DNA of 64,000 nucleotides from Mucidula mucida (Eukaryota > Basidiomycota > Agaricomycetes > Agaricales > Physalacriaceae), in contig JADNYV010000031.1 in NCBI GenBank assembly GCA_015501055.1, positions 124,001-188,000 of the forward strand, in the 5' to 3' direction. Each line of letters opens with the position of its first letter. Position 1 is the stretch's first letter. Shown piece by piece: positions 34,921 to 46,981 of this stretch. The position numbers and the translations under genes are program-made. Below the pieces are notes generated by a model. That model was not told the DNA's origin. It worked only from the letters and a program-made list of their open reading frames with translations, and ran no database searches.

Positions 34921-37900
34921 ATGGTGGAAATAACAATACGGAAGAGGCCCCAGGTCGAAGCCGTCGTCACCCAGCGCAAATTTTTTAAAAAGACAGCGCG
35001 CGGCAAAGTTATCAAAGGTGGCGTAAATATCTGCCCATCCAAGGCTTGTCGCTAAATTTCTGCAGTTCTTAGAGAGCGATACTTGCGGGACGATGTAGGA
35101 TGCGGCGTAGAAGATTGTCGAGAATGCGATTCGGAACCCACATTACCTCTGCAGACGCGCGTTCAGAATACAACCTTTCCGGACATTCATTTTGTTTTGC
35201 CGGATACCAATGTCTTTCTTGCACAGGTACGGTAATGGTTCAACTTGATCATAATGGTTTATATTCACGACGATTCATAGATGGATTTGGTCGAATCTGA
35301 ACTTTTTACGCCTCCGATGATACTACTGCAAACAGTGATTGAAGAAGTCCGGCATCGGTCCTTACCTTTATACAACCGCCTCAAGGCTTTGATAAAGGCG
35401 GACAACAAGCGGATATGGGTGTTTTACAATGAGTATCGGTCGTAAGTCTTTCCTAGTTTTCGTCACGCGTATCTGCTAATTGTTTTGCAGCGAAACGGCG
35501 ATTATTCGCGAGGAAAACGAAACACCCAACGACAGAAATGATAGAGGCGCGCGAACAGAAGTCCTATTATTTGTGGGCTAACGGTTTCTAGGTATCCGTA
35601 AAGCAGCGGCATGGTATTCCACACATATAACGATGACACATCCTGTCATTCGGGGCAAAGCTCCCCCAATACATCCAAATGTCATACTTCTCACTGAAGA
35701 TGCTGCCAACCGCCAGAAAGCTCAGGCCGAAGGCATCAAAGCGAGTTCAGGTACGTCAGTCTCAACTCTTGCACATTCACAAAACTCACCAGAGCTAGTC
35801 CGGAACTATGTCGAAGGGATGTCAAGTGCTCCCCAGCTACTCGACCTCTTGTCGGCATCTGGGTCAGACGACATTCTCCCTACAAAGGCTTCAGGCGCCC
35901 GTCAAGCACTATATCCAGATTACCTTCCACCGTCAACGTTGCAAGCTGGTATAAAATCGGCACAGCTCCATCAAGGACACTTCACTGCCAATCAGTATAA
36001 CTATCTGGAAGGCAGCGTGTCCGTACCAGCCTTTACCAAACCTGTGCTTCTCGTCGGTCGCGAGAACATGAACCGAGCCGTTCAAGGCGACGTCGTAGTG
36101 GTCGAAGTCTTCGATTCCAGCGAATGGAAGGCGCCAACCGACGAAGTCGTCGATCAGGAGGCAACTTTGAAGAACGACGACGCGGAGGATTCCGGCAGTG
36201 AAGACGAGGTTGCCGCGAAGGAGTCGAACGCAGCCACTTTGAGCTTGTCATCAGAAAAACAACCGACTGGCCGCGTAGTCGGCGTGATCAAAAGAAACTG
36301 GCGTGCGTATGTGTGTCACATTGACAGCACATCGCTGACATCCTCCAACGCGACGTCCATTTCCTTGCAAACCGTATTTGCCACGCCCGTTTCTCGCTTG
36401 CTTCCTCGCATACGCCTGCGGACTCGACAAGCGCCCACCTTGATCGGGCAGAAAATTCTCGTTACCATAGATCGATGGGATAACACGTCGCGGTATCCTG
36501 AAGGCCACTTTGTGCGCGCGCTTGGGAAGACGGAGAGCAAGGAAGCTGAGCAGGAGAGTTTACTGCTCGAGTTTGAGGTGGCGTATCGGCCGTTTGGGAA
36601 GGCGATCCTTGATTGTCTACCGCGCGAGGGTGATCAGTGGGTTGTGCCGCCGAAAGAGCAGGGCGGGCCTATATGGCGTGATAGAGAAGACTTGCGCGAT
36701 ATGCTTATTTGCAGTATCGATCCGCCGGGTATAAAAGTCTTCCCCTGTCATGACTTGTGAAACTAACTTTTATCTAGGATGTCAAGATATCGACGATGCG
36801 CTTCATGCCAAATCGTTACCAAATGGTAATATTGAGGCGGGTGTTCGTAAGTCTCATTTGTACACGTCGTTTTTGCCCACTCACGCCATCTCAAGATATC
36901 GCCGACGTCTCGAATTTCGTACATCCTGACACGCCCATGGACAATGAGGCGGCAGCAAGAGGCACGACTGTCTATCTTGTTGACAATCGCATTGACATGC
37001 TCCCATCACTGCTCGGAACCAACTTGTGCTCTCTAAGACCCAACGTCGAGCGTCTTGCCTTTTCAGCCATTTGGGTCAGACGAGGTTTTTTTGTAAATTG
37101 CTTCGTTATTGACATCCGCACAGGAACTAACACCCGACGCGGAAATTGTAAACGTCCGCTTTACAAAGTCCGTCATTGCTTCTAAGGCAGCGTTCACTTA
37201 TGAGGAAGCGCAATTGCGGAAGGATGATCCGTATGTTGTCGTTCTCCCCGAGCATCCCAACCTAATTTGTACTGATTAGGAATCTGCACGACCCGCTCAC
37301 GGAGAGCATCCGCCTTCTCAACACGCTAGCGCTGAAATTGAAAGCCAAGCGCATGGCTGCTGGAGCACTTAACCTTGCGTCGCCGGAGGTGAAGATACAC
37401 CTGGACAGCGCCGAGTCCTCCGATCCCATTGATGTTGAGCAAAAGGAGCTCCGAGAGACGAACAGTCTTGTCGAGGAGTTTATGCTTCTCGCAAATATCA
37501 GTGTGGCGAGGAAGATTCAGGAGAGTTTCCCGGGGACGGCTGTGCTCAGGTTAGCTTTCCTCCACCTCCTACATCTCGTTGGTGAGCTGATACGTTGCCA
37601 AGACGTCACTTGCCTCCTCCGAAAGCCAACTTTGAGAAGCTGCAGGATATCTTGAAGAAGCGCAAGGGGCTGACTTTGGATGTGTCTAGCTCGGGCGCGT
37701 TGGCGGCGTCTCTAGATCAATGTCTTGTAGGTTCTTTTTTTCCTTTCGACTTCCCTTTCTTGTGCTGAGGAGGACTGGCAGGATCCGGCGGAGCCTGCGT
37801 TTAATACGCTCGTGAGGATCATGGCCACGCGGTGCATGCTTTCGGCCGAGTACTTTTGCTCGGGCAGCGTTGGGCGGGATACGTTTGGGCATTACGGCTT

Positions 37901-38511
37901 GGCGAGCGAGATTTATACGCATTTTACGAGTCCCATCCGGCGGTATGCGGGTAAGCTTGTCTTCTGTTTCATGGGTGTGTATCCTGACTTGGACCTTGAC
38001 AGACGTCTTGGCGCACCGACAGCTTTCTGCTGCGATTGGGTATACACCGCTGCATGCGACGTTGCATTCGAAGCACCATGTTGAGAGGATTCTGGAGGTG
38101 GTGAATCGCCGGCATCGGATGGCGCAAATGGCGGGCCGGGCGAGTGTGGATTTTATGTTGGGCTTGCGCTCAAGGGACGAGGTGAGAAAGCCACAGTGCG
38201 GGAAGAGGCGTTTGTTATCAGGACGTTCCGTAATGGGTTGGGTGTGTTTGTGTCCAAGTGAGTTCGGTTTCTTTAACAGCAGCAAGCGGGGGGTTCTAAT
38301 GGATTTTAGATTGGGCATTGAGGGTCTTGTCATGTTCAAGAGGGACACAGAGTTTGATGCGGACAATTACACTATTACGGTCGATGGTAAAGTGCAGATT
38401 GCGGTGTTTGACAAGGTTGTTGTCAATATTGAGGTTGAGAAGGATAGGAATACACAGCGGGGGAAAGTAAAGATGACGCTTGTTGAGCCTATTGACTCTC
38501 GAAGTTTATAA
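34921..38511 (+). CDS. DIS3: Exosome exonuclease DIS3/RRP44 (one-base frame break in this sequence)
   Basis: Catalytic subunit of the nuclear and cytoplasmic RNA exosome, a 3'-5' exonuclease with an N-terminal PIN endonuclease. Exon 1 (34921-35017) starts [20 protein letters not shown]. The CR3 cysteine cluster [12 protein letters not shown] precedes the PIN domain ([32 protein letters not shown]). Cold-shock domains follow, then the RNB core with [11 protein letters not shown] (catalytic aspartates), [60 protein letters not shown] and the S1 end [15 protein letters not shown]. About ten introns; the one at 35547-35591 must be GC..AG. At 38151-38154 one T is missing: the frame goes from GRASVDF to [20 protein letters not shown] only if a base is added. 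As the gene is essential, consensus error is likely. Confidence 0.9.
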
Positions 38512-38562
38512 ACTCGGTCCTCTATACATATTATACATATCGAAGCTTGTGTACAGTTGTTG

Positions 38563-40359
38563 CTACATTTTGCACTTGAGAAATCTGAATTCCTTCCTTT
38601 CTCTCCTAGCCTGTTCCAAATCTGCAGAGATGCTCGTAAGCCATGCCCACTTCCACCGATCTGTGATGATAATGCCTAGCCGGCGAAGCTTTTCCCGAAC
38701 ATCAGATGGACTGTCCTGGATATCGAATCCGTCCCAGCACAGCGAAAGAAAGTGCGCATTATCGCGTGAGGCGCGAGCGACCTTCTGGGAGAATGGTCTC
38801 CGCACAGTATCGTACGCGGCGAGTGTCTGTGAAACCGCCGTCAAGGACGTGGTGTCGCCCAGGAGTTCTGCCAGGACAAAGGCGTCCTGTGTTTTCCATC
38901 ACGATCGTGTAGTATAGTACTCGGGTGAAAAGAGACCCACCTCGATAGCCTGTCCAGCCCCGGCGCCTTGATGTGGATCCATTGCGTGCGCCTGACGTAC
39001 GTAGAAGCTCTCAATACGATACCGAGATAAATGATAGCAAAAAACTTACGGCGTCGCCAATAAGCGCCACCCTATCGTTAACAAAGGTGTGAAGCTCCTT
39101 GACAACATGGATCGCCCATCGTGTGGGGTTCTCGACGCACTGTGAGCGAACCGTTAACAGTGAGAGAGAGAGATATCCAGACTCTCGCTTACTACCTTCA
39201 GCCAAGCCTTTGCTTCCGGCTCCCATTGGTCAAAATGAGCGAGTTGTGTGTCCACCTGCGCCGACCACGGGCCCTCATAAACGGTCCCCTCAAGCTCAGG
39301 CTGAGTCTGGAAAACCACGATGTTGATGAGCCCCTCGGATACCGGATACACGATCATATTCTGTGTGCAAAGTTAGATAGATCATGCCCAGGGCACAAAA
39401 TAAAAGCAAAAAACGCACCGCGTTCTTCCCTACGTACTACACAAAGTTCAGTCTCAGCAAGCTTGAGATGAAATTTGAAATCTCGAACTACCTGGGTAGG
39501 ACATTGATGCACCACTAGCGGCGTAGTTGGGGGCACTAGAGCTCTGTACGCGACGGATCCTGTCCAAGTGGGTTCCACAGATGCCAAAATGTTCTCTGCG
39601 CCTCTCGCATCGCCTCTCCTGCGCGCCGCCTCCGCTTCGTCGTGCATCAGCTGCCGCCGAACGACAGACCTGATACCGTCCGCGCCGACGAGGACGTCAC
39701 ACCGCGCTTGCGATCCATCGCTGAATGTAAGCTGCAGTTTCCCGCAGGGCTCACGCGTGTAGGATTGGAGGCGTTTCGAGAAATGGACGGTCGGAGATGA
39801 AGATGAGGAGGATAGTTTCTCGAGAAGCGCGTGTTGTAGCTCTGCGCGATGGACAGTGTGTATTCGTCCTAAATATCAAAACTGATTGATTAGACGCGCC
39901 CCCCCCCAAAAAAAAAAAAAAAAAATGACAAGTACGACTAACCATGACTCTGCAATTGAGAAACTCGTACCCCAGAGGCTGATCGCTCTTTCGAAAAGTG
40001 ATCATGTCGCGTACTGCCATTGAACTTGTTCAGTATATTTGTCGCGTCAACTTTACACACTCACGCCCAGGAATCTCATCTCCTGGACTCGAGGATAACA
40101 TCTCGGTAACACCCAGCCGGCTGAGCACGTCCCACGTCCTCGGCCACAGCCCGATTCCCGCGCCAAACGTCGTAAAGCCCGGCGCCGCGCTCTCATACAC
40201 CTCCACAGAAAGGTGCGCATACTTGGCCGCTGCGACGCTAAACGCCAGACCCCCAAGCCCGCCGCCGCTAGACCAAATAAGCCCTTTGACAAAGAAACTA
40301 GCAGTAGGAAAAACGCACCACACGGCAACCTTGATTATGGGCACTCGCTCAGTACACAT
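38563..40359 (-). CDS. FAD-dependent monooxygenase (salicylate-hydroxylase-like)
   Basis: Flavoprotein aromatic hydroxylase of the group A (PHBH/salicylate hydroxylase) fold using FAD and NAD(P)H. Exon 1 (MCTERVPIIKVAV) is spliced to the dinucleotide-binding GGGLGGLAFSVAAA and LSVEVYESA. Later exons give FGAGIGLWPRTWDVLSRLGV, TVHRAELQHALLEKL, the DG motif VLVGADGIRSVVRRQL, and NIVVFQTQPELEGTVYEGPW. The ribityl-binding GD motif is NDRVALIGDAAHAMDPHQGA with GAGQAIEDAFVLAELL. It ends FLKCKM at 38563, 51 bp from the convergent DIS3 stop. One intron holds C-run/A-run homopolymers (39900-39925). Fungal members oxidise salicylate or similar phenolics; the substrate here is unknown. Confidence 0.85.
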
Positions 40360-41172
40360 TGGTGGTTCTGGTGGTGGGGCATCCAGGTTTCTTTAAGCGA
40401 TCCTCTACAGCAAAAAGCCCGATTATTTCGCGCGGGCTAGATCCCCCCCAACCTCTCCCCCCCCCCGTCCCCATGAGAAAGGCGCAAACGTCCGCGGCCC
40501 GTGTGTGTGTGGATAAGGTAACGAAGAGTCGCTTTGAGCAAGTCATTAATAAACGCGGGTGTCCACAAACTCACACCCGCCAAGGGAAGAAGCCGGTGCC
40601 CGGGAGGCAATTAGACGCGCAAGAGAGAGGACATGTAAAGTAGCGATAGGAAGGACGCGCTGGCTCGTTTCGTAACCTTCGGGAGATGCATGTACAAAGG
40701 CCTAATATGAACGGTGGATCTCCAGTAATCATCATTGTCACAAAAAAGGCACTCACCGGCACTCACCGGCATTCAAAGACTTGTGGCGCAGGTACATCCC
40801 CATCCACGTGCAAAAGTCCTCGGACAATCAACAAAAATGTGTGTCTTTATTGCCTCCACTGGAACAATGAACATGGTGTAAAAAAAAGTCTACAAATCAT
40901 GTCCATGGAAATGCGGCGTCCGTTGATTTAAATACAGGATAAAGAACGACTGACTGACTGAACTCACTACCACACCAAAACGAGGGGACGACGAGGGAAC
41001 CTGCTCAACGGATTACTGATATCACGAAAATACGAGTGGTCATAAGAGTAGGAGGAGGCAATGTCACCAAAACGCTGGGAGGGGAAAAGGGTAAAGAATA
41101 AAAAAGACTAAGTATAAATCCAACTGTCCATCTTGTGTCTATTAACCACCAGCACACACACCTCGTCACCGC
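40360..41172. other. Intergenic region with homopolymer runs
   Basis: No gene is seen in ~800 bp between two minus-strand genes. It holds a C7 (40443-40449) and a C10 run (40457-40466) and two tandem copies of GGCACTCACC near 40748. Confidence 0.5.
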
Positions 41173-43727
41173 TCAAAACCTGTGCGGCCGCCCCTGCGGC
41201 GTGCTCGTGCTCATCCGCGACTCTGCCGCATACGGGTCATAGTCCAAGCTCATCCCGTTCTGTCGGGGATCATAGTTGTCCTTGTACGGCGCCTGCAGAC
41301 TCGCGTTACTCGAGTTCCACGACTGGTGCTGATTGTAGTCCTGCTGTAAAGGCACAAACGCACTCGAGTCGGAACTGCGCAGGCCCCGCGCTGCAGCAGC
41401 GCCGCCAGCAGCGTCTGCTCCATACCTTGGACTCTCTCTCATGGGATACGACGACCCAGGCCCAGGAGCCTGCGCGGACGCCCTCCGTCTACGCGCTACG
41501 CAGATACCGATAATGGCTCCCAGTACACCGAACACGACAAGTCCACCGACAACAGCGCCAATGATAACTGCTTTGTTTGAGCCCGAATCTTCGTCGGATC
41601 CAGATCCTCCAGTGCTTGAACTGTCCGCGCCGCCTGATGCGTCTGAGCTCGAAAGCACGCTAGTCGGGAGAGCGACAACATCAGCCATCTCCTGAGTCTC
41701 AATGTTGCCGCTACCAACGGTAAGGAAGGTACCGTTACTAGGAATCTCGTTGACGTTCACAAAGAGGAGGGCAGGACCGGGCTGGAAGAGATTGGCGTTG
41801 GGAGGCATCTGTGAGCAGTGCAGGACGATGCTTCCATCATCGTTGACGGTGTAGGTGCTGTTCAGCTGCAGGTAGCGTTGACCCATGTTCATCGCATGAG
41901 TCGTCCAACCAGGTCGAATAACAACACAGGTCGCGCTCTTGGCGGCATCGTTAGACGAGCCAGAGTAGGACTCCTTGGAAATGGTGAGATCGAAATATTT
42001 ACCACCGTACGTCAACTTGTCAGGCGCGCCGGTAAAGGTGGGCCGAGTCTTGGCAGAATAGTAGGGAGGATAGAAGATCTCGAGGGCGTAGGTTGTGGGG
42101 AAGTAAGTCGTCAAGTTCACGTCAACATTCGGATTAGAGCCACCGATCAGAACAGAGGCATCGGGGAGGAGGAGAGCAGACGAGTGGTAGAGACGGGGAT
42201 ATGAAGCAGCATCGAAGCCGTCATTGGACCAACGGCTTCCAGACTTGGCGTTAGGATCGTAAATAGAGGGGGTGAGGGCGGGAGCAGCGGCCAAGGACAT
42301 TCCGTAGGGCATGTCCGCGTACGACTGAGTCTCCAGGGTTTTGTCCGAATAACCAGCAGTACCATTCTCGCCGCCATTCACCACCAACAACTTGCCAGTC
42401 GGAAGAATGATGAACTGTCCCATGGTTCGGCCCTCGAGCATATCATCGTCCTGCACGTAATCGGGGCTTGAACCATCCTCGGGCTCGGGGGTAATACGCT
42501 GGCAATCCTTGGAGGCGGGGTAGCTGAAGGTGTCTATGAAGGGCCAAGAGTAGTTGCCCCAGTCGTACTCGGGCATGTCCGAACCACCGCACAAAAGGAT
42601 GGTGGGGTTATAGTTGTTCTCAGGGGTCAACGGGAGCATGGCTACTGCACCGGATCCGGGATATACCCTAACAATTTGACCAGGCATGTCGGGGAGACGC
42701 GTTTCAGTGTTAGTTTCGTGGTCCCAGAGCACTGAGAGAAGGATTAGGCGGTGAGCGAGAGAATGGGAAACGACATACTTGTAGAGTAGTTTGCTTGCAG
42801 GAACATCTTTCCAGATGGCATAAGGAATGTATGGGGGTAAGAGTTGAGACCCGATGTGTCGATAAGGAACTGCATAGTCTCCGCGCCCTTGCCGTCAGTA
42901 TTGGGATAGTACTCGTACGTGCAAGTAGCAGCGCCGCCTTCGAATTCGGGATCAACGTTGGGGTAGTTTCGGTTGATGTAGCCACCAGAAGTGTAGCCAC
43001 CGATAATGACAATTTGACCCGTCGCAGTAGGTTCTGCGGTCGAATACCAACGTTGCTTTTGCATTCCCAAAAGGTCCGGCTGGTCGAACCACCCACATTC
43101 CGCTGAATTGAAGTCAGAGCCGGCAGGGCATGGGTCGAGAATACGGATGGCTTTGGTGCCGTCGTAGTCCTGGTAGGTTTCATCGAAGGACGCCGAGTAG
43201 CCACCGGGATTGAGCACAGAGCCCATGTCGCCACCCACAGTTATTGCTCCATTACCTATAATGTACATTATTAAAGCGTGGAGCGAGAGTAGCGAGGACA
43301 AGCAGTACCACCAAATGTAGCAAACGAGCCATTCGGCAGGTGCATACCCGACGAACAGAAGATGTTTGTGCGGATATCCTGCAGCTCAACCTCGTGTGTA
43401 TCAATATTCCTTAACGGCGTATTAGGCCCGTCCCACCAAAAAAAGCTGCAGACGACTCACCAGACCGCTCCCCACGCCGGGTGTCCGTTTATTTGCGCAG
43501 CGTTACCCTCCGCCTTGTCCATAATGTACACCATTTTATCGTTTCCAAGGAACATCTAGGAGGTTTTCTCAGGGCGATGCCGAGGACAACGTCCAACTGA
43601 GCGCACTGACCATCATAGCGCTAACTTGACTATCGCCTCCGCTTGTGAAGGAGCCAGCACTTTGCGCAGTGCATATGGGAGCTACCGATGCCAGCACGGC
43701 GGCCAGCAGCGATAATGAAGGTATCAT
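41173..43727 (-). CDS. Membrane-anchored copper radical oxidase (glyoxal oxidase type, AA5_1)
   Basis: Secreted copper radical oxidase making H2O2 from aldehydes, a class tied to lignocellulose attack in white-rot fungi. The start at 43727 gives a signal peptide (SLLAAVLASVAPICTAQS). Then comes AGSFTSGGDSQVSAMM, the cofactor cysteine in FCSSGMHLPNGSFA, and the radical tyrosine region KQRWYSTAEPTATGQIVIIG. The copper-ligand pair is in YPRLYHSSALLLPDASVLIG and a further ligand histidine in RPGWTTHAMNMGQRYLQL, with a C-terminal immunoglobulin-like (DUF1929) domain. After a Ser/Gly linker the chain ends in one transmembrane helix (VIIGAVVGGLVVFGVLGAII), the basic stop CVARRRR and a ~100-residue Ser/Gln cytosolic tail. 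About six introns, mostly 5'. The anchor sets it apart from soluble glyoxal oxidase. Confidence 0.9.
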
Positions 43728-44729
43728 AGTGGTCGTCGTCGTTCCCACCAGAAATGTAAAGAGAGATATAGGCGGCAGTGATGGAGTAGACGACGACGGG
43801 GCGGGATATTAGAGTAGGTGGGAGGAGGGAGAAACGAGTGTAATGATGACAGTCCGGAAAACAGCGAGAGCCAAACAAATGAGGTGACAAGGGCGCCAAG
43901 ACCCCGGATCGTACCAAGCGGTCCCAGGGCCAAGCGCCGAGAAATATCGGCTTCGGAAATGCCTCTCTCGAGGCTGCCTGTTCTCTTGCCGTCTGGCGTA
44001 GATTTTTCCCGATTTTGTTATCGTTTATGGCGCGTATTCGTCAAATATTCAAGAATTCCACGCTTTCGGGGTCCTCGCAACGTGATCTCCTCCTCTTTCC
44101 GCAAGGTTGAAATTGATGGCAAGGCCCAGAGCCCTCTCTTACAAGGTTGCTATCGGTGTATATATAGGTGTTCCGACGTCCATCCTCGCAGTTCTCAGTC
44201 TGCCGACGTCTTCTCTGGTATTCTTGGAGAACTCTTGGCCGGTCAAAAAACACCGCCGCCGTTCTATTTCCGCAAATAAACGTCTATCTTTATCTTTTCT
44301 GCCCTCGCATGCTTGAAAGTTCTGATAGATCTATTTCTCCTGAAACCATCACGTCGAAACTTCAATGAACATGTCTAACTATCGCCTTCTGACTGCTCCC
44401 TGCTGACCTCCCCAGCCAAGTCCGCACTCAACTTGGAGGCTGTACATGTACAGGACGCGTTGATGAAACGCGTCGCGTCGATCTTGAAATGTCTTGAATC
44501 TCTTCTGATCAAACAAGCTCCGAGCTCCGAAGCCCGTACCCCGCAAACAGACTTGGCTGGACCATTCCAGGCAATGCTCTATCTCTAAAGTATGACTCAC
44601 ATTTTCCTATGCCTTCGTGCTGTAGATCGCTACCTCCTTTCGTACGGCTCGCACCCGTCCATTTACCCAAGAAAATTTTTCATTCGAAAAAACCATTGCT
44701 CTAAGCTGTCTCTTACACATATGAGCCGC
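43728..44729. other. Upstream region of the copper radical oxidase
   Basis: About 1 kb with overlapping short ORFs on both strands and no family signature. It should contain the oxidase promoter. Confidence 0.45.
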
Positions 44730-44824
44730 CACTATTCCCTCTTGCCACCACTATTCCCTCTTGCCACCACTATTCCCTCTTGCCACCACTATTCCCTCTT
44801 GCCACCACTATTCCCTCTTGCCAC
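44730..44824. repeat. Tandem repeat, 5 x 19 bp
   Basis: Five exact copies of CACTATTCCCTCTTGCCAC begin at 44730, 44749, 44768, 44787 and 44806. The unit is not a multiple of three and no gene is supported across it, so it is a non-coding minisatellite. Confidence 0.95.
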
Positions 44825-45864
44825 CTACAAATTGAACAGGTCAGTTTTCGGAGGACGAAAGCTTGGGGTCCGCGAGTACTAATCACTACAATCTCGACGG
44901 GACACGTCCACAGCACGGCTATTCCAAGTCGGGCTTCCGGCCAGCCTTGTTCACTACGCAGATGTCCGCTGCGCAAACTCATAGGCCTGTATCCTAGCTG
45001 GCGTTCTCACTGGAGACCGCGAAGACGCCAAGTATGTGCTTCCACCCTATCAAGAACAAGCTGGCCAGCAGATATCGAGCAGTGGAAGGACAGGTACGAT
45101 GAGCGCGCGGAACAGTCGGCACAGACAAGCGGGGGACATAGATGACGGCGGTGCCGTGCTCGCCGTCGGTACGAAAACGAGGCATGCTCACTTGAGGAGC
45201 GTAATTATTCAGCAGTGGTTTACTATCCGATTCAGTAGTACAAAAAATCTGTCGACCGCAGATGGAAATCCCAATCCGCCAAATCCATTCGCAAGATTTG
45301 AACGCGTACGTTTTGTTGGATACCTCTGAGTCTGAGATTTCCGTCAAGATCCGCCCAAGGTCTACGAGACGAAGAGGCCCAAGCCAGTGTGATAAAACGG
45401 AAGAGGAGCCAACTTTGCAAGTAGATCAGCAAGGTTTGGACCATAGGGGACATTGATCCATTCTCCAGTTGATTACGAGTGCCAACCTCTTCAAACCAGG
45501 TGAGGTGTGCGTCCCGACATATGAGGCTTGTAATATATTCCCCAAGAAGTCAAAATTTGAATGGAATGGAGGGACAATGGGACTGGGATGAAAACTGACA
45601 TTCCTGGATGTCGACAAGTTGTTGAGCTTTGATATTTGATAAACAACAAGAGTACCTGGACTCGGAAATCCCTCAAACCTATAGAAAATTACTTCCTTCA
45701 CAGTCCCTTGGATCTGTTGAATAGACCCGCCACATTTTCTTTGTCGATAGATATCCCCCCAATGACAAGACACCTGAGTTTTTCGAGGGAGATGATGGGA
45801 CGAGCCACCGATCCTGCAAAGATCGAGGATATGAAGTGCCGCACGTGGATTAGATGGTTAACAA
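44825..45864. other. No supported gene
   Basis: Short ORFs occur (45036-45329 +, 45232-45453 -) but none can be joined into a recognisable protein. The region leads into the MITE-like element. Confidence 0.4.
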
Positions 45865-46193
45865 TAGAGGTTATTTAGAGCACCCAAAAATTGGACCCTT
45901 GGCAATATTCGGGGGTTTCCGAATGCTCGCTGAAACACTTTCGGTAACTCATGCCAAATTTGCAGGCGAGGTTTTTGGTCCGTCTCTTGGGCTCTCCCTT
46001 TACAACCTTGCAATGAAAGATGATTTGGGATGGTGTTATACCCTGTTAAGTTTTTGTGGATGGAAGAGGGATGGCACCGATGAGGTGAGCGTGTCGCGGC
46101 GCCAATTCCGGCATGGTCCCAAAAATGGACACAGGTTTGATGAGAGTCGGAATTATTCGGAGCGGTGGATTTAGCTGCAGTAAATAACCTCTA
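45865..46193. mobile_element. MITE-like element with 13-bp terminal inverted repeats
   Basis: TAGAGGTTATTTA at 45865-45877 is the exact reverse complement of TAAATAACCTCTA at 46181-46193. If the outer TA on each side is the target duplication, the element is ~325 bp with 11-bp inverted ends, as in Tc1/mariner-type MITEs. No transposase is encoded inside. Confidence 0.45.
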
Positions 46194-46196
46194 ATT

Positions 46197-46350
46197 TCAC
46201 TTTGACACATTCACTTGCCGCGCCAAAAGTTCACTTGCCTAACTTGGATTCACTTTTTGGCTCATAAGTGAAGTTGTCGCGATCAAGTAACTTATAAGTG
46301 ACTTTGTCGCACTTGTAAGTTACTTGAGCTGCGAGTCACTTGAGCTCGCT
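46197..46350. repeat. CACTT/AAGTG motif array 1
   Basis: About eight copies of CACTT or its complement AAGTG occur in ~150 bp, several as TTCACTTG or ATAAGTGA, plus near-copies such as CAAGTAACTT. It starts directly after the MITE-like right end. Confidence 0.7.
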
Positions 46351-46981
46351 TTGACGTCGTAGACACTGCCAGCGGGCGTTTCCCGTACCTCCATGTAATT
46401 AAAATAGCTTATAGCATTGAATCAAGGCCACTTAAGTCTGATGATGCCGTGTTCGACGTCCATATCAACTGGATCACTGCTGAGGGCTTATTGTAAAACT
46501 TATACCAAGTAACTTGTTGCAGGAAGGAACTTGTACAAGGTCGGTGTCGGCGGACGATCCATTCGAGCGCGTTCGTGACGTACAGAAGAATGATGTCTTC
46601 CCACGCGCCTTCTTCCTCAACGACTACCACCATATCTGCACCTACTGCTACTCCGATGCCCGCCTCACGACTTGGATGCCTCGCCCTATGACTGGCCTGT
46701 ATCTACGGTACCCAGGATGCCAAATTGGTACCACTACGGCCCGTGGTCACTCTTGACAGGCATACCTGTCGTCTAGATTATTTCCCGGCCGTCGCCTCTT
46801 GTCTGTCGCGTTTGGACCTGAATAAACTATGTTTTACGATCCCATTGAGCTTGATTTTGCATGACCAGCCGATGTCTTGCTTTCCTGACCGTCGACGGAA
46901 GTATTTCTCCTCGGACTGACACGTGATGGTCTTCCATCTTTTCAAGAGGCAACGACTTTTGCGCTCCCAGAAACGCGAGGC

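Noticed and set aside
34921..35300. The frame at 35100-35300 as a separate gene
   Set aside because: It is DIS3 exon sequence read in another frame; the true frame gives the CR3 and PIN motifs.
39900..39925. C/A homopolymer tract as a retrotransposon tail
   Set aside because: It lies inside an intron of the monooxygenase gene and has no element or target duplication next to it.
45426..46174. Possible gene from overlapping ORFs on both strands
   Set aside because: No join gives a continuous coding-like protein; part lies inside the MITE-like element.
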